Below, piece after piece: positions 1 to 10,503 of a stretch of 64,000 nt of DNA. The DNA comes from Eledone cirrhosa. Its lineage: Eukaryota; Mollusca; Cephalopoda; Octopoda; Eledonidae. Within the stretch, counting starts at the first letter, position 1. Every line of letters begins with the position of its first letter. Below the pieces are notes generated by a model that had not been told where the DNA came from, made no database searches, and saw only the letters and a program-made list of their open reading frames with translations. The stretch covers positions 364,175,877-364,239,876 of the forward strand of contig OZ024742.1 of assembly GCA_964016885.1 (NCBI GenBank). The letters run 5' to 3'. Both the position numbers and the translations under genes were made by a program.

Positions 1-5
1 AAGAT

Positions 6-53
6 TATCTGTAGTTACATTGGTAGTTTTAGTAATTAACCATAATAATAGCC
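6..53 (+). repeat. 5'-end fragment of the PLE-B family
   Basis: These 48 bases are the reverse complement of 7670-7717, which lies just upstream of the PLE-B coding region on the minus strand. The fragment is therefore the start of a PLE-B relative in plus orientation, cut short by the adjoining (TA)n tract. Confidence 0.7.

Positions 54-56
<3 letters not shown>

Positions 57-127
<71 letters not shown>
57..127. repeat. (TA)n microsatellite
   Basis: Pure TA dinucleotide tract. It forms the left border of PLE-A; most elements in this window begin or end in such a tract. Confidence 0.97.
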
Positions 128-132
<5 letters not shown>

Positions 133-517
133 AAAATAAACCAAAGAAGCCTTCAATACATCAAAACTCTTTAATAGCCAACAATGTTTCGTCCTATTGA
201 GGACTCATCAGGGCAAGTAAAGCTACAAGAAGCACTATCGGCCAATACAAGCCAAAAACTCAGAAGAATATGGAGTATACATCTATTAAAGCTTAGGAAA
301 GATATCAAGGAAAAGTTGGCTAAGATTAAGAGTGAGCAGTTACAAACATAGATATGGACCAAATAGCAAGGAAGTGATTAAGATGTTGAACCCACATTGC
401 AAATATTGTATAATGCAAAAACTTGAAACACAAATGGTAATATAACGCGAGAATTACAGTACGATATAGAATATAATATAATATAATAGATGGTGATAAT
501 AAAAAGCTTAATGTATG
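127..517 (-). repeat. PLE-A left pseudo-LTR, inverted copy
   Basis: Reverse complement of 3115-3505 with only a few substitutions. It holds a complete hammerhead on the minus strand (169-222). The 63-codon frame it contains in both copies is a by-product of the repeat and is not annotated as a gene. Confidence 0.9.
169..222 (-). ncRNA. Hammerhead ribozyme, type I (PLE-A, left copy)
   Basis: Identical, base for base, to the site at 3410-3463 but on the minus strand. CUGAUGA core at 211-205, stem II GUCC/GGAC closing a 6-nt loop, GAAA, 2-bp stem III, and stem I of 3 bp plus 4 bp across an internal loop. Predicted cleavage is 3' of the base at 180. A self-cleaving RNA of this kind in a PLE terminus probably processes the transcript ends; activity is inferred. 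Confidence 0.92.
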
Positions 518-1118
518 ATTAGCTCTATAATTAACGGTGTATCTAATAGAATTTCCACACTCTCTAAGGATATAGGAATATTTAATTCACATGCAGAATA
601 CTATAATAATGCCCTAGCTAACTCTGGTTACTCTGGTAAAATACGTTATAATGAGAACAACCTTAGAAAGTCTCCGTTTACCCATAATAATAATAACATA
701 ATATCCCATAATAAGGCCATGAATGGGAGTAGAGAGCATAAGAATCGTAGAAATCCCATAGGTGTATCCGAACCCATCCATAGGTTAAGCTACCGTAATC
801 GTAATAGTGAGTCTAATGGTACACTTTTAGGGATTAGTTCTAGGGAACAAGTTAGGCACTCTGATCGCTCACCCAGTGGTAATGTTTTTACTAATTCTAA
901 TAGTGTTGTTTCAACTGATCCTGGTAGTAACCTTCATCCTATTGATATGATTCCAGATTACAGTAGATATACTAAAGGTAGAAACAGAAGGAGACTCAAT
1001 GGGGTTTTGGTTGCTTCTAATAATGTTGTTTCAACTAATCCTCGTAGTAACCCTGATCCTATTAGTGGGATACTGGATAACGTAGAGTTGGTAAGGATAG
1101 AAATAGGAGGAGACTCAA
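515..1118 (+). pseudogene. PLE-A RT C-terminal region and linker
   Basis: The N-terminal part (ISSIINGVSNRISTLS, then a YYNNALANSGY block) matches the thumb region of PLE-C (MKYRLS-like SLRLSRLSTNE, YYNEVLARSGF) and PLE-D (GISNRISNLS, YYNEALAKSGH). No palm or YxDD motif is present. The rest is an Asn/Ser/Arg-rich linker with an internal imperfect duplication (about 895-960 and 1015-1080, both coding a VVSTxP-SNPxPI-like unit). Around 1118 the reading frame shifts into that of 1121-1899. Confidence 0.7.
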
Positions 1119-1120
1119 TA

Positions 1121-1899
1121 CTTATTTTAACCCGCCTTATGATCATGAAGTATTAACTAACATCCCTAGGTCTTTTTTTTCTATCTTAGAGAAAAATGTC
1201 CCTCCTACTAATAAATACCATGGTAATTTTAATAAAAATGTAATTAAACTATCATTCTCTACCACCCCTAATATTAGTTCTCATTTAGCTAGCACTAACA
1301 ATAGGAAAATTAGGGACAGCTACTCCTCTTTGCATACTACTAGTCTTGAAGGATCCATTAATGCCTTACCACCTGAGCAGACCTTATCTTATAATAACCC
1401 TAGGAGTGATGCATCACTCATTCAGCCGGTCAATAGCACCCGGAAGTGTAACTGTAGAGTAAGTATTAACTGCCCTTTAAATGGTCACTGCCTCTCTAGG
1501 AACATTGTTTATGCTTGTGAAGTTAAGACTAATTCTTCTAATAGCACATATATAGGCTCCACATCTAATACTTTTAAAACTAGGTTTAATTCTCATATCT
1601 CTAATTTTAAGCATGTTAAGTTTAAGAACTCTACTTCTTTAGCACACCATATCTGGGATCTTAAAGGGGCTGGTATGCCATATAGCCTTAATTGGCGTAT
1701 AGTAGCACGCTCTAATAACCTATCAACACACACTAAATTCTGTAATATCTGTATCCTAGAGACCCATTCTATAATTTTCTCTAGGGATGTTTTGCTTAAT
1801 AGAAAGTCTCAGATATTTTCTTCCTGCCCCCATGCCATTTCTAATTCTTTCTTCTATTATAGACCTAAAAGTTCTGGTAGTTTAAATCGTATCCATTAG
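1121..1899 (+). CDS. PLE-A GIY-YIG endonuclease domain
   Basis: The frame opens with FNPPYDHEV and SFFSILEKN, the same conserved stretch seen in PLE-D, then a Cys-rich CNCRVSINCPLNGHC segment likely to bind zinc, then a GIY-YIG core: IVYACEV, YIGSTS, and the conserved Arg in FKTRFNSH about 11 residues later. It ends IFSSCPH and a short tail. In PLEs this domain nicks the target for reverse transcription. The frame is open for 779 bp but depends on a frameshift near 1118 to join the RT region, and the RT palm is gone, so the copy cannot act alone. Confidence 0.8.
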
Positions 1900-3080
1900 C
1901 TGCTAAATTTCCTTATCTTTTTTTTTGTTTAGGTTCATTTTGATTACTATCATCATTATTATTATTAGTTTTTTTACAGCTTTTCGATTTTAGTTTCCAT
2001 AGTCTTTTGGCTACCATACCCTATCTATCTTCTTAAGCATTATTATAGTTTCACTACTAACACCTTATGAGTTTATATCTTATTAAATACTTTGTTTGGA
2101 GTCTCATTCAACTAATGAACCTCCTCCTCTACACACTTAATATCCGCCCCTTCTATTATACTATATATAAATTTCACCTTTATGCTCCTTTTTATGATAT
2201 TATATAATATATTGATTTTACTTTTATGCTCCTTCCTATCCTCCATAACCTCTCCTCTTTCTGTTCCCATTGGTCTACCATAGTTCTATTTAGAGTCCTT
2301 TTATTTGATAACGTTATTCGACTGAACGAAGCATATTTTACTCTATTCTTGATAATTTTATTGAGATATCTTAAACTTATACGGTTTTGATGACTTAAAC
2401 ACTAGCCAATTTTGAAGTGACTAAATATGTATTTTAAATACTTTTAATATTAATTAATTTAAAAAGGTTTTCTAGTCAACTCTCTGGTCTACATTGCTAT
2501 CTTTTTTCTTTTACTTAACCGCTTGTGACAGCTAAGTAAATATACTTGTTTTTGTTTATCGATCTTCGGTTTATTCTATTTATTTTTTTACTATCACACG
2601 CTGTTTGTCTGACCATGTAATTTCATTAATATATGTCTGTATGTCAACCACGTAAATATATTTTGTAATACTTTGTGATATTTTGGTAATATTTATGCCA
2701 ATGTAAAATGACTTGACCTCCGTGTATTTGTTACAATGGTATAGATATTTTTTCAACACAATTTTTTCAACACAATTTAGTTCTATATGATTTTTTCTTA
2801 CCCTGTGTAAAACTTTATACTATTTGTTAACCTTGAATTATATGTATGATGTAATTTTGTATATCTTTTGATGCCAATATATTATAATATTGTTATTATA
2901 ATGTTATTATAATGTTTCTATATTGTTTATGCACAATGACAGGGAATTATATATTATATTTTATTTTTATTTTTATCTTTATTCTTATTTTTATCTTTAT
3001 TATTATATTATACTGTAAACAATATATATATATATTTAAATACTTAATAAGTGTTAGTTTGTATTTGTACTGTGTATATG

Positions 3081-3111
<31 letters not shown>

Positions 3112-3114
3112 ATA
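1900..3114 (+). other. PLE-A AT-rich 3' untranslated region
   Basis: No coding frame I can support. Very AT-rich, with a poly-T/TA section at 2960-3120. It lies between the GIY-YIG stop codon and the right terminal repeat, so it is best read as 3' UTR. Confidence 0.6.
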
Positions 3115-3505
3115 CATACATTAAGCTTTTTATTATCACCATCTATTATATTATATTATATTCTATATCGTACTGTAATTCTCGCATTATATTACCATTT
3201 GTGTTTCAAGTTTTTGCATTATACAATATTTGCAATGTGGGTTCAACATCTTAATCACTTCCTTGCTATTTGGTCCATATCTATGTTTGTAACTGCTCAC
3301 TCTTAATCTTAGCCAACTTTTCCTTGATATCTTTCCTAAGCTTTAATAGATGTATACTCCATATTCTTCTGAGTTTTTGGCTTGTATTGGCCGATAGTGC
3401 TTCTTGTAGCTTTACTTGCCCTGATGAGTCCTCAATAGGACGAAACATTGTTGGCTATTAAAGACTTTTGATGTATTGAAGGCTTCTTTGGTTTATTTTT
3501 TATAA
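3115..3505 (+). repeat. PLE-A right pseudo-LTR
   Basis: Inverted partner of 127-517. Carries a hammerhead at 3410-3463 about 40 bp from its outer end. Confidence 0.9.
3410..3463 (+). ncRNA. Hammerhead ribozyme, type I (PLE-A, right copy)
   Basis: All consensus positions are met. Stem I: 3418-3420 (GCC) with 3453-3455 (GGC), and across an internal loop 3410-3413 (CUUU) with 3460-3463 (AAAG). Core CUGAUGA at 3421-3427. Stem II: GUCC 3428-3431 with GGAC 3438-3441, loop UCAAUA. GAAA at 3442-3445. Stem III is minimal: A3445-U3451 and C3446-G3450. Predicted cleavage 3' of U3452. Two-bp stem III is typical of hammerheads reported from Penelope-like elements. Confidence 0.94.
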
Positions 3506-3604
3506 TTCTTCGGCTCTGTTTAATTACATTGAACTATATCTTATACTGTCATTTCTATAATATGAAGAGGGTGTTTTACTCCAACACACTCTAGTATTTT
3601 AATT

Positions 3605-3606
<2 letters not shown>

Positions 3607-3662
<56 letters not shown>
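3607..3662. repeat. (TA)n microsatellite
   Basis: Pure TA tract. The 100 bases before it (3506-3606) show nothing else. Confidence 0.96.
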
Positions 3663-3669
<7 letters not shown>

Positions 3670-4062
3670 TGTTAAACGGAAAAGAAAACGCTGACAAATT
3701 GTCCCTAGTGAAAAATAGTTTAATTAGGAATAAGTAAAAATTAGTAATAGTATTGGTTAGTATTCAGTTTTACCGGTTGCGCATTTCTAATGCTTTTCAA
3801 AAATAATTTTGAGATAGAGCGCACGTGATGTTTGCTCTAATCTGATTAGTTTTGGAAATTCTACCTGTTTTATGTGAAACAATTGACTCCAGATGTATTA
3901 AAATAAGTTTCGCGCCAATTCGTGTTGCAAAAATTCTTGTGGTCAAAACAATTTTGATTGGTCGGTAGAGGTCATGTGAATGTTAAAAATTGATTTTGCG
4001 CCAAATGTAGATTTGTGTCGGCTGATTCAGAAGTCACTGAAAAATAAGTCTTTCAAAACAAA
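3663..4062. repeat. Dispersed repeat with TTTCGCGCCA-like core
   Basis: No gene. A stretch near 3900-3935 (AAGTTTCGCGCCAATTCG and onward) resembles the reverse complement of units at 57500-57660, where AAATTTCG/GCGAAA blocks recur next to TTCACGTGA. Probably one old dispersed family; its class is unknown. Confidence 0.45.
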
Positions 4063-4180
4063 TATGTGTGTGTGTGTGTAGTAGTAGTAGTAGTAGTAAA
4101 GAGGTTCGTTGTTGTGATAATGGTCAGCAGAGATGTGTGTGCGAACCGCAGTCTGTTGATAGTTCAAATGCCTATTAAGA

Positions 4181-4269
<89 letters not shown>

Positions 4270-4376
4270 CAGAGTAATTCGTGGTAGAGGGATGGTCAGT
4301 AGGAATGTGTCTGTACTTGTGTGGGGGATATTTTAACATGTTAAAAGATATTTTTCAGCTCTTGTCTTATACGGAG

Positions 4377-4440
<64 letters not shown>
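4062..4440. repeat. (GT)n microsatellites
   Basis: Long GT runs at about 4182-4267 and 4379-4440, plus a short GTA run at 4078-4099. Between and after them to about 4690 the sequence is GT-biased, with no supported gene. Confidence 0.95.
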
Positions 4441-4444
<4 letters not shown>

Positions 4445-4944
4445 CTATTTGTATGTTAATGTACGCGTGTGTATGTGTGTGTGTATATATGTGTGTGTGT
4501 ATATATGTGTGCCTGTGTGTAAGAATGTGTGTGTGTGTGGGTGGACCAGTATTTTTGTGATACTGGTAAAAATGGTGTACATTATTCGATATTTTCAGTA
4601 AAAACGATTCTCTCAATAGAACATCAAAAACCTTAATAATAAAAGGTGTGAAATGATATATAGTTTTGGCATAATACCAAGGTGTGTGTGAGTGTCCAGA
4701 TTGCACGTACTGCAAGGGGAATCCATTAGGCCTTGCCGTATTGGAATACTTGTGTACAAATATGTATGTGCCCATCAGTGTTCAATGCATGTGTGCGTTT
4801 ATGTATGTGTGTGTCGGCACGTTTATATCTATAGACATCAAAAGGTATGCAAATTTATGTATATTTGTGTTGCACCATAGAACATGTGTGTTTACGTATG
4901 TCATTGTGTTTATATGTGGATAGAGATGTATGCTGATGTAGGTA

Positions 4945-5961
4945 TTATGTTGACGTGTGTATGTTGTGGGTTCGTCTTAGGGAGAAGTATTTAGACGGGG
5001 GTCCGTATTTGTTAATAAAGTGAGATTCCTTGCTGATGCGCTGAGTGTGGGTGGCATTATCTTTAGATTTGTAGAGGGTAAAGATTCTGAAGTTGGGATG
5101 ATTTTGGGAGGCACAGGTATCAATGTGTTCACTCAGTGGTATTTTCCTGTATTCCCGTATTTTAATTTGGGATCTATGGACAGTCATGCGTTGGCGGGGG
5201 CTGTTTCTGGTCTGGCCTATGTATTGTTCTCGACAACCTGAGCAAGTTAATACATATATTAGATTTTCTGATGCGCATGTGAAATTGTGTTTTACTATAA
5301 AACGTTGTCCTTCTTTGAAATAGAATTCCGAACCCTCTATTAGGTTGATGCATATGCCACAGTTGGGTCTATCGCATTTTCTTACTGTGGGTTTCGTTGT
5401 TGTGGTTGGCAGTACTTTGGCATGTGTTAGGATGTTTTTCATTGACTTAGATTGTCTTTTGCTCTTTATGATATCGTGTGTTCGTAGGATTTGGTTCATT
5501 CTATGGTCCTTTTTCAACACAGGAATGTTCTGGAGGTTGGTGTGAAAGGCCTCATTTTTGAGGGGGTTGTATGTGGAGATGTATGGAAGAGCTTTTAGTT
5601 TCGGTTGATTTACTTTAGGGTGTCTAAGGTCCTGGGTACTGAGTTTTAGGGCACGTTGGATTCCATTGTCAATTAGTGATGCAGGGTAGTCCCTGCCTAT
5701 GAGTGTGTCCTTTAGTTCTTGTAGCCGTAAGTAGCAGATGTTTTTATTGGAGACTATAGTACAGATTCTCTTGGCTAAGTTGTAGGGAATATTAATTTTA
5801 ACGTGTCTAGGGTGGCAAGAGGAAGATATTGCTTGGAGTCTGTGGGCTTGTTGTATATGTCTGTTTCTATTTTTTGTTATGCATCTTAATGAGGATGTCG
5901 AGGAAGCGGAGTTGTTGATGGCTGTATTCCATCGTGAAGTTAATATTCGTGTTGAGCCCAT
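4945..5961 (-). CDS. PLE-B GIY-YIG endonuclease and RT thumb
   Basis: From about residue 30 the frame reads the post-palm thumb (RNRHIQQAHRLQ, then IPYNLAKRICTIV). It is followed by LSTQDLRHPKVN, then a Cys cluster CDRPNCGIC that probably binds zinc, and then the GIY-YIG module: LIYVLTC, GCREQYIGQT, conserved Arg in SPRQRMTVHRSQI, then PLSEHIDTC and the terminal FINKYGPPSKYF. In Penelope-like elements this C-terminal endonuclease makes the priming nick. The first residues before about 5880 are out of frame with the RT and not real. Confidence 0.8.
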   Translation of the reverse strand: MGSTRILTSRWNTAINNSASSTSSLRCITKNRNRHIQQAHRLQAISSSCHPRHVKINIPYNLAKRICTIVSNKNICYLRLQELKDTLIGRDYPASLIDNGIQRALKLSTQDLRHPKVNQPKLKALPYISTYNPLKNEAFHTNLQNIPVLKKDHRMNQILRTHDIIKSKRQSKSMKNILTHAKVLPTTTTKPTVRKCDRPNCGICINLIEGSEFYFKEGQRFIVKHNFTCASENLIYVLTCSGCREQYIGQTRNSPRQRMTVHRSQIKIREYRKIPLSEHIDTCASQNHPNFRIFTLYKSKDNATHTQRISKESHFINKYGPPSKYFSLRRTHNIHTST

Positions 5962-7660
5962 TTATAAGGGTGTGACATTCTTTAAGTTTCTCGATGTTTT
6001 CGTGCCAAAGGATGAAGCAGTCATCTAGATATCGCTTCCAGTGCCTTTCTATGTGTAAATGGTGAATGTTTCCAAATTTGTTTAGGACTTTAGTGTAGAG
6101 GGTGATTTCCAGATATCCCATGACTAGGTTGGCATAAGTGGGGGCTGTTTTCATTCCCATAACGGTCCCAGATTTCTGCCTGTAGGGTTTGTTATTGAAA
6201 ACGAAGTAATTGTTCTCCAAGATAAATTTGAGTCCCTCTATCACGAATTCTTTTTTGATGCGTTGTGGGAGTTCATTGTGGTAATTATCCAGCCAGAATT
6301 GGATAGCTTCTATTCCTAGGTTGTGGGAGATGTTGGAGTATAGGTTGACTACATCGAACGTCACTAGTAGGGATTGTTCAGAAAGGGGCATATTAGGGAG
6401 GTGATTGAGCATATCTAGGTCGTCCCTTATATAGCTTTTGATGTGTTTGAGAAAATGCCTGAGAAGGGTATCAATGAAGTTGCTAAGGCGGTAGGTCTTA
6501 ATTTGAGATCATTTGGTGAGGGGACATTGATGACTGTGTGAGGCTTCCTTGCATGCCTTACTTATTAATTCGCTTTTATGTACTTTAGGGATACCGTAGA
6601 AAAGGCTGGATTTACTTGTGAAGTCTGTGATGAAGCTGAATTCCTTGTTAGTGAGTCCATCTTTGTATTGGTTGATCAGAGTTTTTAGGTTTCTCATAAT
6701 TTTCTGTTGATTGTAGTGTTCAGCCTTTTCGTAGAATATTTCGTTTTCCAAAGTAGAGAGCGCTAAGTTGATATAGAATTCTGTCTCCATTAGGACTACT
6801 GTACTCCCTTTATCAGCCTCTTTAATTGTAATGGTTCTGTCGGTTTTTAATCTATTTAATTCTTCCCATTCTTTCTTGTTGAGGTTTGGCTTGTGTTTTT
6901 GTCTGTACAAGTGTCGGTAAGGGAAGTTTGTGATGTGTTCACAGCATTCGTCCAGGATTTTATTTCTATCTTTTGATGGGGTGTAATTGCTTCTATTTCT
7001 GGCTAATGATTCATACTAATTGTACTGGTCGAATAGTTCTTCACTGAGTCGTAACTTTCTACAGAAATCTGTGATGTCTTGCTTCATTTCATAGTAGTTA
7101 GGACGTAGTGGGGTCGGTGTGAACTTAAGACCTTTGGAGAGTAAGTTGATAAGGTTGGGTGTTGGTTCTGCACTAGTAGATTGATAATTTTTATTACTCT
7201 CGGTTTGTCCTCTCTGTCTTGTGTTATTTTGTTTGCCTGTATCTGTGTGCTGTGTCTAAAAAATGGTTGGGGTAGAGGGGTTGTCTGCTGATGTTAAGTG
7301 GTCTCCTGTGTTTGTTATATTCCTTGTTGTTGTAAAATGTGGTTCGGTTCGTGGTTGTAGATTGAATGGGGTGTTCCTGTATTGCGAGTATGGATGTGTG
7401 TTTCTATGTGCCATGTTGGATTGTGGTGTTATAATTGGTCTACGTTGTTGGTTGTATCGTGTGGTATGGGTTTGTTGTGTATTGTGGAAGCGAGAGTTGA
7501 GAAAATGTAAATTACCTTGCTGTCCCCTTGAAGCGTGGAAGTTGTTACATCTATCATAGTGGTGGTATCTTTTCCTTATGTTTGACGATGAGGCATCCGC
7601 GTAGTAGTTGAGTGATTTGGTATGGTTTCTCCTTGAAGGGGGAAAGTTGTAAATGTCATT
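5880..7660 (-). pseudogene. PLE-B reverse transcriptase, N-terminal and palm
   Basis: Reading from 7660 downward in one frame: an Asn/Arg-rich leader, LLSKGLKFTPTP, DFCRKLRLSEELF (in-frame stop at 7016-7018), EADKGSTVVL near 6830, FYGIPKVHKSE near 6600 (in-frame stop at 6509-6511), LLVTFDVVNLYSNI, SGTVMGMKTAPTYANL and the catalytic KRYLDDCFILW near 6030, then LRFLDILI. It synthesises cDNA from the element RNA. PLE-F at the right edge has the same N-terminal blocks. A frameshift near 5880 separates it from the GIY-YIG frame. Confidence 0.82.
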
Positions 7661-7662
7661 CT

Positions 7663-7905
7663 GGGGGATGGCTATTATTATGGTTAATTACTAAAACTAC
7701 CAATGTAACTACAGATAAACTTTAGTGTAGTCACAAGGAGAATATATATCTAACTCAAATAATAATGACAATAATAATATAGTTATAAGGCATTCATTTC
7801 ATTAGTTATACCTGACAGTATAAGTAAATGATGACAGAATTGGATAAGATATTATAAGTTATTCATTATAATTATATATATATATATATATATATAAACG
7901 AAAAA
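7663..7905. other. No gene; PLE-B 5' flank and AT-rich spacer
   Basis: Contains the PLE-B terminal homology at 7670-7717, then AT-rich sequence with a short (TA)n at 7874-7896. No coding potential I can support. Confidence 0.6.
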
Positions 7906-8625
7906 AAAGAAACGGAATTTCATTTCTCAGTCTTAGTACGGCTGTAACTTAAATATAAGTATGTATACGTACATACATATATGTATACAGCCGTACAGTG
8001 GTATGTATATATATATACATACCTGCACATATATATATATATATGTACGTATGGATTCACCGAACATTTATTATAATGCTCGGTGTGTTTGTAAACAAAC
8101 ATCCCGAATTAAGCCGTCAGTGTCTAGCAACCATCGTTGCTCATTTGTTCAACACTGACAAAGGAACGCTGTACTAGTTTCAAGCTTATTAGCTGTCGTC
8201 AGCAACGTATACCTTCCTGCCAGATGATTGAACGTCTGAAAGTATATACTTTCCTTATGCATATTAACGGCTGAGCAGACTAATTTGCATATCGAGTGAG
8301 TTAATCGGCCGGGGTACCGAAAACGGTAAACGGAAAAAATGAAACGAAATTTCATTTCTCACTCTTAGTACGGCTGTTACTTAAATATAAGTATGTATAC
8401 GTACATACATATATGTATACAGACGTACAGTAGTATGTATATATATATACATACATGCACACATATATATATATACGTATGGATTCACCGAACATTTATT
8501 ATAATGCTCGGTGTGTTTGTAAACAAACATCCCGCATTAAGCCGTACAGTGTCTAGCAACCATCGTTGCTCATAAGGAAAGTATATACTTTCAGACGTTC
8601 AATCATCTGGCAGGAAGGTATATTT
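7905..8625 (+). repeat. 430-bp repeat family, locus 1 (1.6 units, then inverted)
   Basis: Two direct units offset by 432 bp (block CTTAGTACGGCTG at 7932 and at 8364). Each unit holds GTATACGTACATACATATA, a short (TA)n, TTTATTATAATGCTCGGTG, TGTTTGTAAACAAACA and a TAATTTGCATATCGAGTGAG block. The second unit is cut near 8572 and joined to a reversed piece (8573-8625, TATACTTTCAGACGTTCAA reversed relative to 8236-8258). Same family at 24.8-25.1, 32.45, 37.1-38.4 and 50.9-52.3 kb. Class unknown. Confidence 0.85.
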
Positions 8626-8748
8626 ATTTGAACTTTAAAAATCCATGCTTATTGCTTCCACACGTCACAACTATAAATATTAACATTTCCTGCATAAACT
8701 TTTTATATTACCTCCAACATAAACATGTTGCCTGCAACTAATTCATCA

Positions 8749-8855
8749 TCGAGGTTAACCTTGCCTTTCATCCTTACAGGGTCGATTAAATGAAGTACCA
8801 GTAATACACTGGGATAATTGCTGGCCTTGTGCCAAGAGTAGAAACGATTATTAAC
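8749..8855 (+). repeat. SINE-1 3' part
   Basis: Matches the 3' half of the full SINE at 34498-34693: GAGGTTAACCTTGCCTTTC, GGGTCGATTAAATGAAGTA, CCAGTAATACACTGG, GCTGGCCTTGTGCC and the AGTAGAAACGATTATTA tail. The tRNA-like head is absent. The 100 bases before it (8626-8748) hold nothing I recognise. Confidence 0.8.
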
Positions 8856-8990
8856 ATTCTTTGTATAATATGCTTGATACATTAACTTTAAGTAATACGC
8901 TCTTTATAACACCTTTCAATATTTTACTATCTTTTCATTGTAATATTATTTTGTTTTCCTTGCTCTTCAATATAATGTCACTGACACTAT

Positions 8991-9092
8991 TACTTATAAT
9001 TGTTTCTAATTTTGGCACAAGGCCAGCAATTATCTCAGTGTATTACTGGTACTATGTTACCGTCCCCATAAGGATAAAAATCAAAGTTAACC
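8991..9092 (-). repeat. SINE-1 3' part, inverted
   Basis: Reverse orientation of the same 3' block: TTGGCACAAGGCCAGCAATT, TGTATTACTGGTACT, CCCCATAAGGATAAAAATC, AAGTTAACC. With 8749-8855 it forms a divergent pair about 135 bp apart, so the transcript could fold back. Confidence 0.78.
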
Positions 9093-9373
9093 TATTACAT
9101 ATAATGTATCTTAATGAATGTTCTAAATATTAGGAATTTAATTACTTGTTTTAAGATTGTATATGCTCCGATGGATACAGATATTTGTCTGGAAGAAACG
9201 ATCGTCAGTAATCAAATACCTTAAACAAAAATTTGCTTGTTTTCTATGTTGTATTACTGTAATATATCTGATATTTTACATACAGAGAATTTTCTTACTG
9301 GTAATTGGGTAATACAAAATATTACCCATTCTTATTTATAATTGTATATAGATTATATATATATAAGTATAAA

Positions 9374-9375
<2 letters not shown>
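9093..9375. other. No gene seen
   Basis: AT-rich. The piece at about 9290-9350 (TTACTGGTAATTGGGTAATA) resembles 34385-34440, suggesting another old dispersed repeat. Confidence 0.4.
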
Positions 9376-9407
<32 letters not shown>

Positions 9408-9411
9408 GTTC
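9376..9411. repeat. (TTA)n tract at the 3' end of RLE-1
   Basis: Eleven or so ATT units. On the minus strand this is (TAA)n immediately downstream of RLE-1, matching the tracts that bound both RLE elements upstream. Confidence 0.9.
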
Positions 9412-9586
9412 TTTAAGGCTCAGTCATTGATGTTATTTAACTGGAAAGTTTGTTGAAATGAATATCAAGCCACTACCTGCAGCCTCAGATATTCAGGACG
9501 TATCGGAGGGTTCTTGCTGTTCCCAGCAAGCATGCCTTTTGAAGTGTTCCAAAAAGCGGGGCCGGACCAATTTTCTTTAACCATCC

Positions 9587-10468
9587 TTAGAAACTCTTTG
9601 AGATAGTACCTAGTGCGCCGATGACAATCGGGACCACTCTGGCCTCATGGCAGTTACAAATCCTTTTTACCTCCCACTTTAAGTCCTGGTATCGGTTAAT
9701 TTTCTCCCTCTCCTTCTCTTGCACTCTCGTGTCGAATGGGCATGCTACATCCACAATCAGACACGATATTTTTCCCTTGACCAAAACCACCAGGTCAGGT
9801 CTATTGTGTTCCAGTTTCTTGTCCGTCTGTATCCTAAAATCCCATAGCACCTTCACCTGATCGTTTTCTATCACCGCCTCTGGCTTATGCTCATACCACT
9901 TCTCAGAATGTGGTAAATTGTTTACTTTGCATAGATGCCAGTGGATCACCCTGCCCACCACATCATGTCTCCAGCCCTTATAGTGAATCTAGGCTAGGTG
10001 TTTACACTCGGATACAATGTGAGCCACAGTCTCCTCTCTCTCTCCACAGATCCTACACAGTGGGCTAGCCTCCTCCTTGTAAATATGGTGTTTCAGCCAC
10101 TACGTTTTGAGGGCCTGCTCTTGCACATCCATTAACATTCCTTCTGTAGCCTTTTTAAGGTCTCCTCTTTTCAACCAGTTCCATGTCTGTGGATCTCTAA
10201 ATTCAGTTGTCTCAAAGAAGGTACTATGAAGGGATTTTTCATGAAGGTTGCTCTTTCTCCTTGTTGTTATTTCCTCCTTGGACCTCCCCCGGTCTATTGT
10301 CCTCTCATTCAGTACAATTCTGAGCATTGGCTCCCTACTATCAGTCACGTATTTGTGTAGGTTGTTTTTCTCCATCTGAACACAGTCTTCTATGCTGATA
10401 AGACCTCTTCCACCTTCAGATCTCCTCAGTGTATTTAGAATGTATTCAGATCTTATCAATTCCTCCAT
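9587..10468 (-). pseudogene. RLE-1 CCHC knuckle and restriction-like endonuclease
   Basis: One frame from 10468 to 9587 broken only by stops at 10100-10102 and 9989-9991. In order: YILNTLRRSEGGRGLISIED (end of the RT thumb), CRICGEREETVAHIVSEC (CCHC zinc knuckle, about 10050-9995), VVGRVIHWHLC, NRPDLVVLVKG, LIVDVACPFDTRVQEKEREK, then VPIVIGALGTI. The RPD, D and P-D residues with the following Lys/Glu run form the PD-(D/E)XK site that nicks target DNA. Compared with RLE-2, about 70 codons between the YLGV motif and RSEYIL are missing. Confidence 0.8.
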
Positions 10469-10503
10469 TTTTTTGTTCTTGATGTCATCAGCCTCCAGAA
10501 CAC

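Larger units (their letters stand above)
127..3505 (+). mobile_element. PLE-A: Penelope-like retroelement with inverted terminal repeats
   Basis: The left end (127-517) and right end (3115-3505) are near-perfect reverse complements of about 391 bp. Between them, on the plus strand, lie the C-terminal part of a Penelope-like RT, an Asn/Ser-rich linker and a GIY-YIG endonuclease domain, then an AT-rich 3' region. The RT palm with its catalytic motif is missing, so this copy is 5'-truncated. Inverted instead of direct terminal repeats and hammerhead ribozymes in the termini are both documented for Penelope-like elements. Confidence 0.85.
4690..7717 (-). mobile_element. PLE-B: Penelope-like retroelement with DKG motif
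   Basis: On the minus strand, a Penelope-type polyprotein runs from about 7660 to 4945: an N-terminal LSKGLKFTPTP block, ADKGSTVVL (the DKG motif), an RT palm with YLDDCF, and a C-terminal GIY-YIG domain. The 5' limit is set by homology of 7670-7717 to the fragment at 6-53; the 3' limit is uncertain. It holds in-frame stops at 7016-7018 and 6509-6511 and a frameshift near 5880, so it is a dead copy. Confidence 0.85.

Noticed and set aside
171..362. The same 63-codon frame in both PLE-A terminal repeats
   Set aside because: Duplicated only because the repeat is duplicated; it overlaps the ribozyme and has no homology I recognise.
4341..4775. His/Thr-rich 144-codon minus-strand frame
   Set aside because: Produced by the (GT)n tract.
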